Assembly (NCBI RefSeq): GCF_034521915.1
Contig: NZ_JAXHLU010000017.1
Span: forward strand, 1 to 64,000
DNA from: Fodinibius sp034521915
Lineage (GTDB): Bacteria; Bacteroidota; Rhodothermia; Balneolales; Balneolaceae
Direction of reading: 5' to 3'
Length of the DNA stretch: 64,000 bases
The position numbers were made by a program, and so were the translations under genes. Of the stretch, positions 62,649-64,000 are shown piece by piece; within the stretch, counting starts at the first letter, position 1; every line of letters begins with the position of its first letter. Under the pieces are notes generated by a model. The model was not told where the DNA came from and searched no databases. It saw only the letters and a list, made by a program, of their open reading frames with translations.

Positions 62649-64000
62649 ATGATGCAGAAGCAAATAACTAAAATTCCTGATTCTCGCCAGATACTTGAGC
62701 ACATAAATCAGGGTATTATCACTATGGATTTAGAAGGGATCGTAACCTTTTGGAATAGTGCCTGTGAAGACATATTTGGCTATTCGAGCGAAGAAATGAT
62801 TACCCAGCCGTTGAGTAAAATATATCCTTCTATAGCAGAAGAACGATATTATCAGGATATCAAAAAGCTGAAATCGGGAGAAGAAGTTCAGGGACAGTGG
62901 AAAAGCATTACTAAAAAGGGAGAAATTATCTGGCTTGATGTACATGCCAGGCCGCTGATGGATAATGATGGAAATCCCGAGGCTATTATTGCTTCAGCAC
63001 ACGATATTGGAGAATTGAAACGAGTTGAAAGGGAACTGGAAGAAAATAAGGCTCTGGCGCAGGCAATTTTGGAAACAACAGTGGATGGGATTATTACTAC
63101 TGATGTTGAAGGTCAGATTTTGAATGTTAACCATTCTGCTTCTCGCATGTTTGGATATAGTGAGGAAGAAATTACTGGTAAAAATGTGAATATACTTATA
63201 CCAGAACCTCACAATTTGGAGGATAATTATGTGAATCGGTATTCTGAGACGGTCGAAAAAAATGAAATCGGACATCACATAGAAATGGTGGGCCGGCGTA
63301 AAGATGGTTCAACATTTCCATTGGAGCTATCGGTTAGTGAAGTTGAATGGGAGGGAAGGCGTCTATTTACAGGGGTAATCAATGATATTAGTGAACGTAG
63401 GCGCCTTGAGCGGGAGATATTACATATTTCGGAGGAGGAGCGCAGAACCCTGGGACAAGATCTTCATGACGGGCTCGGGCAAATGTTGACGGGTATACAC
63501 CTGATTAGCAAAAATTTAGCTCAGAAGTTAGAGTCCAATGGGATATCTGGTTCTGATGAAGTCCGGGAAATATCTGATCTGATAAAAGAAGCTGATGAGT
63601 ATGCGAAGGCATTAGCGCATGGATTAGTTCATGTTGATTTTAAAGAAGAGGGGCTCAACGCCGCTTTGGATCAGTTGGCCCTTAGAGTTGAAAAACTTTT
63701 TAATATAAATTGTTCAATAAATAATAAGGATAATATAAGTCTGCATAATAATATGCAGGGCATGCATTTATATAGAATAGTTCAGGAATCAATTAGTAAT
63801 GCCGTAAAACATGGAAAAGCGAGCAATATTACCATTGATCTAAAAACTGATAATGGTTCTTTGAAGCTTACGGTAAAAGATGATGGTATTGGATTTACAG
63901 AGTCTCAAAAGCTGAAAAAGAAAACTGGAATGGGAATAAATATTATGCGTTATCGTGCCAGTATTTTATCGGGACGTATTGAAATTTTCGAAACCGAAGA
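62649..64000 (+). CDS. PAS-PAS sensor histidine kinase (NarL-type), partial
   Basis: Runs off the window end after ~450 residues. Start ATG 62649 (MMQKQITKIPDSRQ) follows AAAGGGAG nine bases away. Two PAS domains: ILEHINQGIITMDLEGIVTFWN...DIFGYSSEEM (~14-120) and ILETTVDGIITTDVEGQILNVNHSASRMFGYS (~140-250). Then a HisKA_3 dimerisation domain with the phospho-His in EERRTLGQDLHDGLGQML (~265) and a HATPase (LYRIVQESISNAVKHGKAS as N box, VKDDGIGFTES, GMGINIMRYRA). No membrane segment is seen, so it senses inside the cell. Its response regulator is not in the window. Confidence 0.9.
   Translation, partial: MMQKQITKIPDSRQILEHINQGIITMDLEGIVTFWNSACEDIFGYSSEEMITQPLSKIYPSIAEERYYQDIKKLKSGEEVQGQWKSITKKGEIIWLDVHARPLMDNDGNPEAIIASAHDIGELKRVERELEENKALAQAILETTVDGIITTDVEGQILNVNHSASRMFGYSEEEITGKNVNILIPEPHNLEDNYVNRYSETVEKNEIGHHIEMVGRRKDGSTFPLELSVSEVEWEGRRLFTGVINDISERRRLEREILHISEEERRTLGQDLHDGLGQMLTGIHLISKNLAQKLESNGISGSDEVREISDLIKEADEYAKALAHGLVHVDFKEEGLNAALDQLALRVEKLFNINCSINNKDNISLHNNMQGMHLYRIVQESISNAVKHGKASNITIDLKTDNGSLKLTVKDDGIGFTESQKLKKKTGMGINIMRYRASILSGRIEIFETE

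Noticed and set aside
62730..63278. Minus-strand frames of 71 and 94 codons near the window end
   Set aside because: Shadows of the PAS histidine kinase, which runs through the window end on the plus strand.

Overview
The window joins two unrelated kinds of DNA. Positions 1 to about 8,110 are very GC-rich (roughly two thirds G+C by eye) and carry genes that look gammaproteobacterial: the end of a dihydroorotase, a DUF1330 protein, a VapB-like antitoxin, PEP carboxylase, a SYLF-domain protein and a fused biotin-dependent acyl-CoA carboxylase. Almost every gene there is split between reading frames, while family motifs survive on both sides of each shift. That pattern fits uncorrected indel errors better than decay. 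At about 8,098-8,115 the composition drops abruptly inside the biotin carboxylase gene, whose first ~45-60 residues are missing. The simplest reading is a chimeric contig.

From about 8,115 to 64,000 the DNA is AT-richer (a little over 40% G+C by eye). It looks like one genome of a Bacteroidota/Balneolota-type bacterium: SusC/SusD/SusE proteins, a T9SS C-terminal sorting domain, many lipoproteins, a cysteine-free L31, NYN-LOTUS and SPOR proteins. Halophilic Balneolaceae are a plausible guess, not proven. Indels also cluster at 14.3-16.3 kb (amylase N-terminus, susE, susD end), with single ones near 45.4 kb (GH2) and 56.67 kb.

Layout of the second part. At 8.7-21.15 kb (minus) lies a maltodextrin/starch utilisation locus, susC-susD-susE-amylase(T9SS)-FN3 lipoprotein-GH13, behind two identical, oppositely oriented CG-centred 16-bp operators. 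Its SusD carries an inserted SusE-type domain, the most unusual protein architecture here. At 21.5-34.5 kb are housekeeping genes: MoxR-like ATPase, L31, MBL hydrolase, TPR protein, lptE, a sigma-54 activator, miaB, pyrE, pgpA, pgsA, cinA, an outer-membrane barrel and ftsX. An NYN-LOTUS protein follows at 34.8 kb. The phosphate operon pstS-pstC-pstA-pstB-phoU plus a porin-like protein occupies 35.8-41.3 kb.

At 41.4-52.5 kb is a galactan/galactose operon: LacI regulator, GH53 galactanase lipoprotein, GH2 beta-galactosidase, a second GH53, a mutarotase-like protein, a Na+/sugar symporter, galK and galT. Together these would cut beta-1,4-galactan outside or at the cell surface, release galactose, import it and feed the Leloir pathway; galE is not in the window. 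A CG-centred palindrome before the first GH53 is the likely LacI operator.

The last part holds a Met/His/Gln-rich cytochrome c lipoprotein, a tRNA-Val(GAC) with an unusual C33, nusB, a PPP-type phosphatase, ychF, a small broken secreted protein, a SPOR lipoprotein, a deoC-ALDH-ALDH-like deoxyribose cluster, a HEAT-like protein and a PAS histidine kinase that runs off the end. Short palindromic repeats are scattered through intergenic regions. I found no CRISPR array, phage, insertion-sequence transposase or rRNA.
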